DNA from: an uncultured Veillonella sp.
GTDB taxonomy: Bacteria > Bacillota > Negativicutes > Veillonellales > Veillonellaceae
Direction: 5' to 3'
Assembly (NCBI RefSeq): GCF_905209685.1
Contig: NZ_CAJLUB010000087.1
Span: forward strand, 1 to 8,010
Length of the DNA: 8,010 nucleotides
This document shows positions 1-6,940 of this stretch, piece after piece. The notes under the pieces are model-generated. The model worked only from the letters and a program-made list of their open reading frames with translations. It had not been told where the DNA came from and did no database searches. Every line of letters starts with the position of its first letter. Within the stretch, counting starts at the first letter, position 1. The translations under genes were made by a program, and so were the position numbers.

Positions 1-20
1 AGAAAGACCCTTATAGGGTC
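1..20 (-). terminator. Second tandem hairpin with short U-tract, end of rqcH transcript
   Basis: A 5-bp stem GACCC/GGGTC (6-10 with 16-20) with a 5-nt loop is followed on the minus strand by TTTCT at the window edge. It lies 6 nt beyond the first hairpin. The two look like a tandem terminator for rqcH. The tail is cut by the window edge, so the length of the U-tract cannot be judged. Confidence 0.5.
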
Positions 21-26
21 AGAGCA

Positions 27-49
27 AACCACCCGTTCTACGGGTGGTT
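27..49 (-). terminator. Hairpin overlapping the rqcH stop codon
   Basis: A perfect 9-bp stem (27-35 with 41-49: AACCACCCG / CGGGTGGTT) encloses a 5-nt loop. Its 5' arm on the minus strand includes the last two bases of the rqcH TAA stop. It is GC-rich but is not followed directly by a U-run, so it may act together with the next hairpin downstream or protect the mRNA 3' end. Confidence 0.6.
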
Positions 50-1766
50 ATGATTCAGTATAATTATCGGGTTTTTTAGGCTCTACAATCATTGTTTGAT
101 GAGTATTAAAAATAACAAATCCAAGAGGAGACCCAGGTGGTTTTTTGATATTTTTAATATATGTGTAGTCTACAGGTACCTTACTAGTTTCACGAGCCTT
201 ACTAAAATATGCTGCATATTGAGCAACCTTAGATAAAATCATATCATCAGGTTCTACATTAAGTCTTAATATGAGGTGAGAACCCTGAATATCTTGAGTG
301 TGGAACCAAATATCGGTTGGTTTTGCAAATCGATGGGTTAAATATTCGTTTTGTTGATTGTTACGACCAATAAATATTTCACCTTCATCAATGGTTAAAT
401 GAATGTAATTCGATTTACCTAGCTTATAAGATAGTGGCTTTTTAGATTTTTTTATAATGCCCGCATCCATACATTCTTTTCGAATTTCTTCTAAGCTTTC
501 ACGGGTAGTGGCTAATGAAATACTATATAAAATCGATTTGAGATATTCCAGTTTTGTAGTACTAGCATTAAGTTGATATTCACCGCTGACCATACGATTT
601 TTTAATTTTGTATAGAGCTTATAATACCATTGTCCGTTTTCTACAATCGTAAGATTTGGTTTTAAAGGGATTGTTAATAACTCTCCATCTTCAGAAAGAA
701 GATTTGGTAATTGAATAGAAGGTTCATACTGTACCTGTAAGTGGGCATTAATCATTAAGATATCGCCATACAGTTTATAGGTGTCCATTTTATTAGTATC
801 ATCTAATTCATCTTTGATCTTTTGATGACGGATTTCTTCTTTTTTGATAGCCGCTGTTAAAATCTTTTCTAGTTCCTTATCAGCAGTGTGAATAGATTTT
901 GTATTGTGAATCGATTCTTCTAGAGCTTCTGAAATTGTATTATATTCTTTAAGTACTTTATAGTTGTGTAATGTAAAGGTTGCGTGAGCCTTTTTATTAT
1001 TATCATTGATTAAAGTAAATAAGCCATGACTGTCTTGGAGTTTTGCTTTTAGCTCATATAATGCCTTGGCTAATGTATCTAATTGATCTGGACTTAAATC
1101 AGTTATACATTCATCACCATTTAGATTGGCAGTCCATAATACTTCATCTAATAAGGGTTTGCCAAAGCCGTTAAAGATGGCCCGTATAGATTGCTGTACA
1201 GTACCATCACCAAAGGAAGTTAGTAGATTTTTGATTTCTTCATAATCGAAGTCCATCAAACTTACACGATTAGCATTTGGTGGTAATTCATAGTTAAGTT
1301 TAGGACTAATAGACCGTTCACGATTCATTAAAGGGGATACGTGAATTAAGGATTCTAAAATGACTCCATCTTGCACAAAGATACAGTTTGAATATTTGCC
1401 CATTAATTCTACATAGATAAATGTACTTGTAATAGACCCATCCATTTCAAGCTTATCCGTTTGGATACACATGATTCGGTCCCCATTAATTTGTTCCACC
1501 TTTACAATGCGGCTACCTTCAATATGTTTACGTAAAAACATACATAGTGAACTTGGTTCTTTTGGTAAATCCTGGATCGGTTTGCTAAGATACATTGCAG
1601 GGGTTGCACCAACTGTAACAATCAAGTTTTGATCTTCGTTAAGGGCTCGAATTTTAAATAGTAATGTAGTTTTATCTATTTGATATAATTTTTGTATTTG
1701 ACCTGTTTGTAATCGCTCGTTTAATTCTTTAGCGAGAACAGACATGGTAAGTCCGTCTAAATTCAT
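48..1766 (-). CDS. rqcH: Ribosome quality control protein RqcH (NFACT family; often annotated fibronectin-binding protein)
   Basis: RqcH binds stalled 50S-peptidyl-tRNA complexes in the cytosol and recruits tRNA-Ala to add a C-terminal alanine tail that marks the nascent chain for proteolysis. At 572 residues it is the family's usual length. The NFACT-N domain (about 1-165) contains the Asp-Arg pair at 96-97 that matches the functionally essential DR motif, and the ELMGKYSN motif at 120-127. A helix-hairpin-helix region (about 170-245) and a charged helical/coiled-coil middle (about 270-435) follow. The NFACT-R domain (about 446-560) carries GRNNQQNEYLT (467-477), DIWFHTQDIQGSH (485-497) and the YFSKARETSKVPVDYT stretch (520-535). 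The start is fixed by AAAGGAG at 1771-1777, 4 nt before ATG. It diverges from yicC. The old fibronectin-binding label reflects in vitro adhesion work; no signal peptide or membrane segment is visible, which favours the cytosolic role. Confidence 0.93.
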   Translation of the reverse strand: MNLDGLTMSVLAKELNERLQTGQIQKLYQIDKTTLLFKIRALNEDQNLIVTVGATPAMYLSKPIQDLPKEPSSLCMFLRKHIEGSRIVKVEQINGDRIMCIQTDKLEMDGSITSTFIYVELMGKYSNCIFVQDGVILESLIHVSPLMNRERSISPKLNYELPPNANRVSLMDFDYEEIKNLLTSFGDGTVQQSIRAIFNGFGKPLLDEVLWTANLNGDECITDLSPDQLDTLAKALYELKAKLQDSHGLFTLINDNNKKAHATFTLHNYKVLKEYNTISEALEESIHNTKSIHTADKELEKILTAAIKKEEIRHQKIKDELDDTNKMDTYKLYGDILMINAHLQVQYEPSIQLPNLLSEDGELLTIPLKPNLTIVENGQWYYKLYTKLKNRMVSGEYQLNASTTKLEYLKSILYSISLATTRESLEEIRKECMDAGIIKKSKKPLSYKLGKSNYIHLTIDEGEIFIGRNNQQNEYLTHRFAKPTDIWFHTQDIQGSHLILRLNVEPDDMILSKVAQYAAYFSKARETSKVPVDYTYIKNIKKPPGSPLGFVIFNTHQTMIVEPKKPDNYTES

Positions 1767-1791
1767 AGTACTCCTTTCAATTTTATTTAGA

Positions 1792-1819
1792 AGTATAGTT
1801 TAGTATAACATAATGTACA
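1792..1819 (-). promoter_or_regulatory. Candidate rqcH promoter
   Basis: On the minus strand TGTACA (1814-1819, 4/6 match to the -35 consensus) is separated by 16 bp from TATACT (1792-1797, 5/6 match to -10). Transcription would begin near 1785, just upstream of the AAAGGAG ribosome binding site at 1771-1777. A second TATACT at 1802-1807 has no good -35 partner. The assignment rests on consensus matching only. Confidence 0.4.
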
Positions 1820-1824
1820 TATAA

Positions 1825-1854
1825 TTCTTAGTATTTAAACACGGAATGTATAAT
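1825..1854 (+). promoter_or_regulatory. Candidate promoter of the yicC-remA-gmk-rpoZ operon
   Basis: A perfect TATAAT lies at 1849-1854, with a weak -35 (TTCTTA, 1825-1830) 18 bp upstream. A start near 1861 would give a leader of about 33 nt. An alternative is the extended -10 TGGTACAAT at 1858-1866, but that would place the start only about 20 nt from the ATG. The -10 box lies inside an imperfect inverted repeat (1840-1859). Confidence 0.45.
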
Positions 1855-1893
1855 TCGTGGTACAATAATAAAAACTGCTAAGGAGGATATCAC

Positions 1894-2775
1894 ATGAAAA
1901 GTATGACCGGTTTTGGTTCTGGCACGGCAACCAAAGATGGCATTACCTGCACGGTAGAAATAAAGTCCGTAAATGCGCGATTTCTTGATTTATTTATACG
2001 TAGTCCAAAGCAAATAAACCCTTTTGAAACCATTATTCGTGGATTAGTACAAGATCGAATTACCCGCGGTAAGGTTGAAGTATCGGTTTCTATCCAAGAT
2101 GCGGGAGAGAGACCTAAGACCTTTACAATAAACAGTGTATTGAGAAAACAGATACAAGAATTACTTGTTCAAGAAGAGTTTTATGATGATCCTAAAAAGG
2201 TACCTTTGCAAGCGGTCAATTCTATTTCTAACGAATGGATACAACAACAAGATACACCGATTGCAGAAGATGTTCTTTCAGAAATAGTAAAAGAATCTAC
2301 AACTCAAGCATTAGATGCTCTAATAGCAATGCGTACGGTAGAAGGTAAACATATTGAACAAGATTTATTATCACGTATCTCTACCTTAGAAAATGTCATC
2401 AAACATATTGATGAGAATAAGGCGGGAGCCGTAGAAGCATATCGCGAGCATATAAAAGGTAAAATTCAAGAGTACTTAGTTTCTTTGGAAGCGAGTATCA
2501 GTGAAGATCGTTTTTTGCAGGAAATAGCTTTACTGGCTGATAAGACTGATATTACGGAAGAGATTGTCCGATTCACCTCACATGTGGTACAATTAAAAAA
2601 CACACTTGTAGATGAGAATTCCATCGGTCGTAAGGTGGATTTTATTTTGCAAGAAATGAATCGTGAAGTGAATACAATTGGTTCCAAAGCTATGGATTCA
2701 AGTATTACAGAGTTTGTGGTTCAACTTAAATGTGAGTTAGAAAAAATTAGAGAACAAGTACAGAATGTAGAGTAA
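1894..2775 (+). CDS. yicC: YicC/YloC family endoribonuclease
   Basis: This is a member of the YicC/YloC family, cytosolic oligomeric endoribonucleases; E. coli YicC has been linked to small-RNA turnover and B. subtilis YloC cleaves RNA. Family hallmarks are visible at both ends: the N-terminal SMTGFG motif (3-8), EIKSVNARFLDL (22-33) and RGKVEVSV (58-65) in the YicC-like N-terminal domain, and QEMNREVNTIGSKA (253-266) followed by an amphipathic helix in the C-terminal DUF1732 domain. The length, 293 residues, is typical. A strong AGGAGG at 1881-1886, 7 nt before ATG, supports the start. It is the first gene of a tight cluster, with remA starting 14 nt after the stop, the same order as yloC-ylzA-gmk-rpoZ in Bacillus. 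Its RNA target here cannot be inferred from sequence. Confidence 0.93.
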   Translation: MKSMTGFGSGTATKDGITCTVEIKSVNARFLDLFIRSPKQINPFETIIRGLVQDRITRGKVEVSVSIQDAGERPKTFTINSVLRKQIQELLVQEEFYDDPKKVPLQAVNSISNEWIQQQDTPIAEDVLSEIVKESTTQALDALIAMRTVEGKHIEQDLLSRISTLENVIKHIDENKAGAVEAYREHIKGKIQEYLVSLEASISEDRFLQEIALLADKTDITEEIVRFTSHVVQLKNTLVDENSIGRKVDFILQEMNREVNTIGSKAMDSSITEFVVQLKCELEKIREQVQNVE

Positions 2776-2789
2776 TAGGAGGTCCATAA

Positions 2790-3059
2790 ATGAGTATTCA
2801 ATTATTGAATATAGGCTTTGGTAATATGGTATCTGCTAACCGTGTTATGGCTATCATCAGTCCTGAATCTGCGCCAATTAAACGTATGGTTCAAGATGCA
2901 CGTGATAAGGGCCTACTCATTGATGCTACATATGGTCGTAAGACTCGTGCTGTATTAGTTATGGATAGTGGTCAAATTGTATTATCTGCAATTCAACCAG
3001 AAACCGTAGCACATCGACTTGTGCAATATGATGTAGACGAAGATACAGTAGAATCATAG
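2790..3059 (+). CDS. remA: RemA/DUF370 family DNA-binding regulator
   Basis: This small 89-residue protein belongs to the DUF370 family. In B. subtilis RemA (YlzA) forms a ring-shaped DNA-binding oligomer that activates biofilm-matrix and osmoprotection genes. Nearly the whole core is recognisable: INIGFGN-like start (LNIGFGN, 6-12), SANRVMAI (15-22), [10 protein letters not shown] (24-33) and [11 protein letters not shown] (45-55). Arg18 and Arg50 correspond to residues reported as needed for DNA binding in B. subtilis; the adjacent position 51 is Lys rather than Arg. The last 15 or so residues are acidic and poorly conserved, as is usual. AGGAGG at 2777-2782, 7 nt before ATG, sets the start. 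Its targets in this organism are unknown, and a matrix-regulator role is only extrapolation. Confidence 0.9.
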   Translation: MSIQLLNIGFGNMVSANRVMAIISPESAPIKRMVQDARDKGLLIDATYGRKTRAVLVMDSGQIVLSAIQPETVAHRLVQYDVDEDTVES

Positions 3060-3067
3060 GAGTACAT

Positions 3068-3697
3068 ATGTCAGACAGAGGATTATTAATCGTTATATCC
3101 GGGCCATCTGGCGCAGGTAAAGGTACGATTTGTGCGAATATTCGAAAAGAAATGCCTAATCTAGTTTATTCCGTTTCTATGACAACACGGGCACCACGTG
3201 TTGGTGAAGTGGAAGGGGTCAATTATTTCTTTCGCTCAAAAGAAGAGTTTGAATCTCTATTAAGTGAAGATGCATTTTTAGAATATGCAAAAGTGTATGA
3301 TAATTACTACGGTACACCAAAACAACATGTAATGGATTTATTAGATGAAGGTAAAAGTGTACTGTTAGAAATTGATATTCAAGGTGCTATGCAGGTAAAA
3401 GAACGTTTTAGTGATGCTGTATTTATTTATATAGTGCCACCGTCTTTAACTGAGTTATCTGAGCGTTTACATAACCGCGGTACAGATGCGAAAGAAGTTA
3501 TTGATAAACGGCTGTCATTAGCTTGTTCTGAATTGGCATTAGCTCATCGATATGACTATATAGTTGTAAATGATGATCTCGGAGAGGCATCAGAGAAGGT
3601 TGCTTCTATTTTACGGGCAGAATCCTGTAAGATTAGTCGTAATAAAGAACAAATTCAATTTATTTATAAACAGTATCAAGAGTCTAAGGAGAAGTGA
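3068..3697 (+). CDS. gmk: Guanylate kinase
   Basis: Gmk phosphorylates GMP to GDP with ATP, an essential cytosolic step in GTP, dGTP and (p)ppGpp metabolism. The 209-residue length is standard. The P-loop GPSGAGKG spans 12-19. The GMP-binding domain shows SVSMTTRAPRVGEVEGVNYFF (35-55, including Arg41 and Arg44), FLEYA (70-74) and YYGTP (80-84). The LEIDIQGA segment (100-107) carries the Walker-B-like Asp103. The lid contains RLHNRGTD (133-140) and is followed by YDYIVVND (162-169). The ribosome binding site AGGAG (3058-3062) overlaps the remA stop codon, and the gap is only 8 nt, so translation is probably coupled. It sits between remA and rpoZ in the widely conserved Firmicute arrangement. 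Confidence 0.97.
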   Translation: MSDRGLLIVISGPSGAGKGTICANIRKEMPNLVYSVSMTTRAPRVGEVEGVNYFFRSKEEFESLLSEDAFLEYAKVYDNYYGTPKQHVMDLLDEGKSVLLEIDIQGAMQVKERFSDAVFIYIVPPSLTELSERLHNRGTDAKEVIDKRLSLACSELALAHRYDYIVVNDDLGEASEKVASILRAESCKISRNKEQIQFIYKQYQESKEK

Positions 3698-3701
3698 TAG
3701 T

Positions 3702-3917
3702 ATGATGGTAAAACCTCCATTGAAAAAATTGGAAAGTCAAGTTGATAGCAAATATACTTTGGTAACATTGGCAGCTAAACGCGCTCGTGAATTAACAGAT
3801 GGCGAACAATGCTTAGCTGAATCTACACATGCAACTGACAAGCCTGTATCCTTGGCATTCTATGAAATTGCCGAAGGTGAAGTGACTTATAAACGCACAA
3901 AAGAAGGCATTAAATAA
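3702..3917 (+). CDS. rpoZ: DNA-directed RNA polymerase omega subunit
   Basis: Omega is the small subunit that wraps the C-terminal tail of beta' and helps RNA polymerase assembly. The protein is 71 residues from ATG 3702, the usual size for Firmicute omega. The diagnostic segment SKYTLVTLAAKRARELTDG (19-37) is present, and AFYEIAEGEVTY (53-64) corresponds to the second conserved block. AAGGAG at 3686-3691 precedes ATG 3702 by 10 nt; ATG 3705 is an equally possible start one codon later. The frame is open upstream to an ATG at 3570, but that region lies inside gmk, does not resemble omega and has no reason to be translated. It begins 4 nt after the gmk stop and is the last gene before a strong terminator. 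Confidence 0.95.
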   Translation: MMVKPPLKKLESQVDSKYTLVTLAAKRARELTDGEQCLAESTHATDKPVSLAFYEIAEGEVTYKRTKEGIK

Positions 3918-3925
3918 GATTAATC

Positions 3926-3957
3926 AATTCCTTGTATCCTTGATACAAGGAATTTTT
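3926..3957 (+). terminator. Rho-independent terminator after rpoZ
   Basis: A perfect 13-bp stem (3926-3938 with 3942-3954) with a 3-nt loop is followed by a U-tract (TTTTT, 3953-3957, the first two bases belonging to the stem). It starts 9 nt after the rpoZ stop. It is AU-rich, so termination may be partial. The coaBC ATG lies 17 nt after the stem, with the ribosome binding site directly behind the U-tract. Confidence 0.85.
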
Positions 3958-3971
3958 AAAAGGAGAAGAAC

Positions 3972-5165
3972 ATGCGCGGAAAACATATCATTGTCGCTGT
4001 ATCTGCAGGTATTGCAGCGTATAAGGCAATTGAAGTAGTAAGCCGACTTCGTAAAAAAGGTGCTGAAGTAAAGGTTGTTATGACTGAAAACTCCACTCAT
4101 ATAGCTTCACCACTTACATTTGGTGAAATTAGTGGACATCCTGTAGCTATCGACATGTTTGAACAAGTACACCAATGGGATGTGGAGCATATTGCATTAG
4201 CAACATGGGCAGATGCATACGTTGTTGTACCTGCTACAGCAAATGTGATTGGTAAAATTTATGCCGGTATTGCAGATGATATGCTAACAACTACAATAAT
4301 GGCTACTACGGCGCCAAAATATCTTTGTCCTGCTATGAATACAGAAATGTATAATAATCCCATTACGCAACGAAATTTAGAGGGATTACAGACTTTGGGA
4401 TACCATATTATGGAACCGGCTGAAGGTTGGCTAGCCTGTGGTATCACTGGTGTGGGTCGTTTACCAGAGCCTGAAGCCATTGTAGAATGGCTTGAATCGC
4501 AGATGTGTAAATCTAATGAGCTTGAAGGTACCACAGTACTTGTTACCGCTGGTGGTACGCAAGAAAACATCGATCCTGTTCGTTATATTGGGAATCGTTC
4601 TAGCGGCAAAATGGGGTACGCCATTGCTGAACAAGCAGCACGCATGGGGGCTAATGTTATTTTAGTTAGTGCTCCTACATCTTTAGCTGTACCAAGTGGA
4701 GTAGATTTTGTTCCTGTTGATTCTGCCTTATCTATGCAACATGCTGTTGAATCTCGATACGATACGGTAGATGTAGTTGTTATGGCCGCTGCAGTATCTG
4801 ACTTTAGAGTCCTTCATAAAGCAGAGCAAAAAATCAAAAAAATGGAGTCTATGACATTAGAACTTGTTAAGAATCCAGATATCCTACAAGGTTTAGGTGC
4901 TAAAAAGAAACATCAAATTCTTGTTGGGTTTGCAGCAGAAACAGAACATGTAATCGAGTATGGTCAAGATAAGGTAGCTAGAAAAAATCTAGATATGCTT
5001 GTAGCCAATGATGTAAGTAAGTCTAATGCTGGTTTTAATGTAGATACAAATGAAGGCTACTTCTTATATCCTAATAAAGATCCAAAAGAAATGCCTAATA
5101 TGAAAAAATCTGAGTTAGCACATAACATTATGAAAGAAGTTGTGGAATTAGTAAAAAATAAATAG
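3972..5165 (+). CDS. coaBC: Bifunctional phosphopantothenoylcysteine decarboxylase / phosphopantothenate-cysteine ligase
   Basis: CoaBC makes 4'-phosphopantetheine from 4'-phosphopantothenate and cysteine, the middle steps of coenzyme A synthesis. The CoaB domain couples cysteine using CTP, and the FMN-dependent CoaC domain decarboxylates the product. The 397-residue protein has CoaC at about 1-180: catalytic His73 in VEHIALA, the PAMNTEMY motif (120-127, Asn123) and the redox Cys156 in LACG. CoaB occupies about 187-395: VTAGGT (191-196), [10 protein letters not shown] (206-215, Asn208), AAAVSDFR (272-279), the KIKK lysines (287-290), NPDIL (301-305), VGFAAET (318-324) and VANDVS (344-349). 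These key residues fall about two positions before their E. coli counterparts. AGGAG (3961-3965), 6 nt before ATG, supports the start. A terminator separates it from rpoZ. Confidence 0.96.
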   Translation: MRGKHIIVAVSAGIAAYKAIEVVSRLRKKGAEVKVVMTENSTHIASPLTFGEISGHPVAIDMFEQVHQWDVEHIALATWADAYVVVPATANVIGKIYAGIADDMLTTTIMATTAPKYLCPAMNTEMYNNPITQRNLEGLQTLGYHIMEPAEGWLACGITGVGRLPEPEAIVEWLESQMCKSNELEGTTVLVTAGGTQENIDPVRYIGNRSSGKMGYAIAEQAARMGANVILVSAPTSLAVPSGVDFVPVDSALSMQHAVESRYDTVDVVVMAAAVSDFRVLHKAEQKIKKMESMTLELVKNPDILQGLGAKKKHQILVGFAAETEHVIEYGQDKVARKNLDMLVANDVSKSNAGFNVDTNEGYFLYPNKDPKEMPNMKKSELAHNIMKEVVELVKNK

Positions 5166-5169
5166 CACT

Positions 5170-5185
5170 GATACATAATTGTATC
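5170..5185 (+). other. Small inverted repeat after coaBC
   Basis: GATACA and TGTATC form a 6-bp stem with a 4-nt loop, 4 nt after the coaBC stop. The sequence that follows is AT-rich but has no clean U-run, so it is at best a weak terminator or a 3'-end stabiliser. The 64-bp gap to sulP shows no convincing promoter. Confidence 0.3.
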
Positions 5186-5229
5186 TTAAATTTTGTAGTT
5201 TGTTGTACATAGAAAGAAGTGTTATTTAC

Positions 5230-6894
5230 ATGTTTGCTATTCAAAAAGCTTATTTGGATGGCTCGTTAAGCAAAGATAAATGGAGCAATAATATTATTGC
5301 TGGTTTGGTGGTAGGAGTTGTAGCACTACCATTAGCTATGGCCTTTGCTATCGCCAGTGGAGTTACGCCGCAAGCGGGTATCTATACTGCTATTATTGCA
5401 GGTATATTCGTTTCCTTATTTGGTGGTTCACCTGTACAGATTGCTGGTCCTACAGGGGCTTTCATCGTCCTATTAAGTAGTATAGTTGTAAACTATGGGT
5501 TCGAAGGTTTACAAATTGCTACTATGATGGCTGGTATTATGCTTATCTTGATGAGTGTAGCGAAGTTAGGTACAGTTATCCGATTTATTCCGGCTCCTGT
5601 TATTATGGGGTTCACAGCTGGTATTGGGGTTACGATTTGGGTTGGTCAATGGCCGTATTTCTTTGGATTTCCCCAATTACCTTATATGGTTCATTTTCAT
5701 GAGAAATTGTGGGCTATGATTCAATCTTTGCCAAACTCAGATTTACCGACATTAGGTATAGCCGTATTAAGTTTAGCTTTATTATTGATATTACCTAAAA
5801 TTCCGTATATCAAAAAAGTGCCAGCTCCTATTGTGGCCATGGTTGTAGCTACGATTATTCAAGCTGTTTATCAATTTCCCAGTGTATTGACGATTGGTAG
5901 TGCTTTTGGAGGCATTCCTCAAGGTTTACCAGAATTTTCTATACCGATTCTAAGCTTTGATAAAATATTAACTTTAATCGGACCTGCTTTTACCATTGCT
6001 ATGCTGGGTGCTATAGAATCTTTGTTATCTGCAGTTGTAGCGGATGGTATGAGTGGTACAAAGCATGAATCAAATACTGAGTTGTTTGGACAAGGACTGG
6101 CTAATGTATTTGCCCCTTTATTTGGTGGTATTGCATCTACAGGAGCGATTGCGCGTACTGCTACCAATATTCGCCAAGGTGGTAATTCTCCATTAGCTGG
6201 TATCATTCATGCCATAACACTATGCATTATTTTGTTATTTTTAGCGCCTTATGCTGTTTATATTCCGTTAGCATCAATGGCTGCCATTCTTTTTGTTGTT
6301 GCCTATAATATGAGTGATGCGCCGCGATTTGTTCGCATGCTTATTTTAGCGCCACGACCAGATCAAGTTATTTTGCTTCTCACATTCTTTTTAACCATTT
6401 TCACAGATTTGGTTGTAGCCGTAAACGTAGGTGTAGTACTCGCTGTATTACAATTCATGCGTAAAATGGTTAATACTATTGACGTGCACGAAGCAAGTTG
6501 TGCTGAATTATCTGAGCAGATTAAACATGAAATCACAATACACTCTGATATCATGGTATATACCGTAGAAGGGCCGTTATTTTTTGGTGCTATAAGTGCT
6601 TTTGATCGGGCATTAAATTCGATTCATAAAGATCCTAAATATTTGATAATTCGTTTTGTGAAAGTACCATTTGTAGATTTAACGGGCTTACGTATATTAC
6701 GTAGTATCATCGAAGAACTGCAAAAGAGAGGTATTGAGGTGTTACTAAGTGATGTAAGTTATGATATACGTCGCGAAATGTACAAGTCTGATTTTCTAGA
6801 TATTCTTGGTCGCCATCATATGTATCGAAAATTTGATAGTGCTCTTCACAAAGCTGAACACGATTTGGCTTTATTAGAGGCGAAAGAAATATAA
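5230..6894 (+). CDS. SulP family inorganic anion transporter with STAS domain
   Basis: This is an inner-membrane SulP (SLC26-type) transporter of 554 residues, the standard bacterial size. About 23-410 is a series of hydrophobic segments forming the Sulfate_transp domain. It contains the PLAMAFAIASGVTPQAGIY region (34-52), the GPTG motif (73-76) and the segment AIESLLSAVVADGM (261-274, conserved Glu263) followed by the STGAIART motif (303-310). A cytosolic STAS domain follows (about 438-545), with VDLTGLRILRSI (482-493) where related domains have a conserved Asp-x-Ser/Thr-Gly. I chose ATG 5230, preceded by a weak AAAGAAG (5213-5219). A TTG at 5179 would add 17 residues but has no ribosome binding site. 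Family members carry sulfate, bicarbonate or dicarboxylates; the substrate cannot be assigned from sequence. Three in-frame stops (TAA TAA TGA, 6892-6900) end the gene. Confidence 0.9.
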   Translation: MFAIQKAYLDGSLSKDKWSNNIIAGLVVGVVALPLAMAFAIASGVTPQAGIYTAIIAGIFVSLFGGSPVQIAGPTGAFIVLLSSIVVNYGFEGLQIATMMAGIMLILMSVAKLGTVIRFIPAPVIMGFTAGIGVTIWVGQWPYFFGFPQLPYMVHFHEKLWAMIQSLPNSDLPTLGIAVLSLALLLILPKIPYIKKVPAPIVAMVVATIIQAVYQFPSVLTIGSAFGGIPQGLPEFSIPILSFDKILTLIGPAFTIAMLGAIESLLSAVVADGMSGTKHESNTELFGQGLANVFAPLFGGIASTGAIARTATNIRQGGNSPLAGIIHAITLCIILLFLAPYAVYIPLASMAAILFVVAYNMSDAPRFVRMLILAPRPDQVILLLTFFLTIFTDLVVAVNVGVVLAVLQFMRKMVNTIDVHEASCAELSEQIKHEITIHSDIMVYTVEGPLFFGAISAFDRALNSIHKDPKYLIIRFVKVPFVDLTGLRILRSIIEELQKRGIEVLLSDVSYDIRREMYKSDFLDILGRHHMYRKFDSALHKAEHDLALLEAKEI

Positions 6895-6901
6895 TAATGA
6901 C

Positions 6902-6930
6902 TTGCTTTATCAATGCAAATACACTATAAT
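6902..6930 (+). promoter_or_regulatory. metK promoter
   Basis: TTGCTT (6902-6907) and a perfect TATAAT (6925-6930) are separated by the ideal 17 bp. Transcription would start near 6937-6939, immediately before the 5' strand of the riboswitch P1 helix. The promoter begins 7 nt after the first sulP stop codon, so metK has its own transcript. Confidence 0.75.
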
Positions 6931-6940
6931 ATTTCTGTAA

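Noticed and set aside
2466..2687. A 73-codon minus-strand open frame inside yicC.
   Set aside because: It is antisense to a well-conserved gene, has no ribosome binding site and no recognisable protein features.
3570..3701. A 44-codon N-terminal extension of rpoZ starting at ATG 3570.
   Set aside because: It lies wholly inside gmk in another frame, lacks resemblance to omega, and ATG 3702 has an AAGGAG site at the right distance and gives the normal protein length.
4259..4570. A 103-codon minus-strand open frame inside coaBC.
   Set aside because: It overlaps the conserved catalytic part of coaBC and its composition is that of a reverse-strand shadow.
5179..5229. A TTG start adding 17 residues to SulP.
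   Set aside because: No ribosome binding site precedes the TTG, it overlaps a small hairpin just after coaBC, and family members begin close to the MFAIQKAYL start.
5166..5229. A possible sulP promoter such as TTGTAT (5179) with TACATA (5206).
   Set aside because: The spacing is 21 bp and both hexamers are poor, so it is not supported.
5919..6554. Minus-strand open frames within sulP (5919-6206 and 6363-6554).
   Set aside because: They are antisense to membrane-spanning codons, lack start signals and resemble no family I know.
6707..6913. A 68-codon minus-strand open frame across the sulP 3' end and the metK promoter.
   Set aside because: It would start within the metK promoter without a ribosome binding site and is antisense to the STAS domain.
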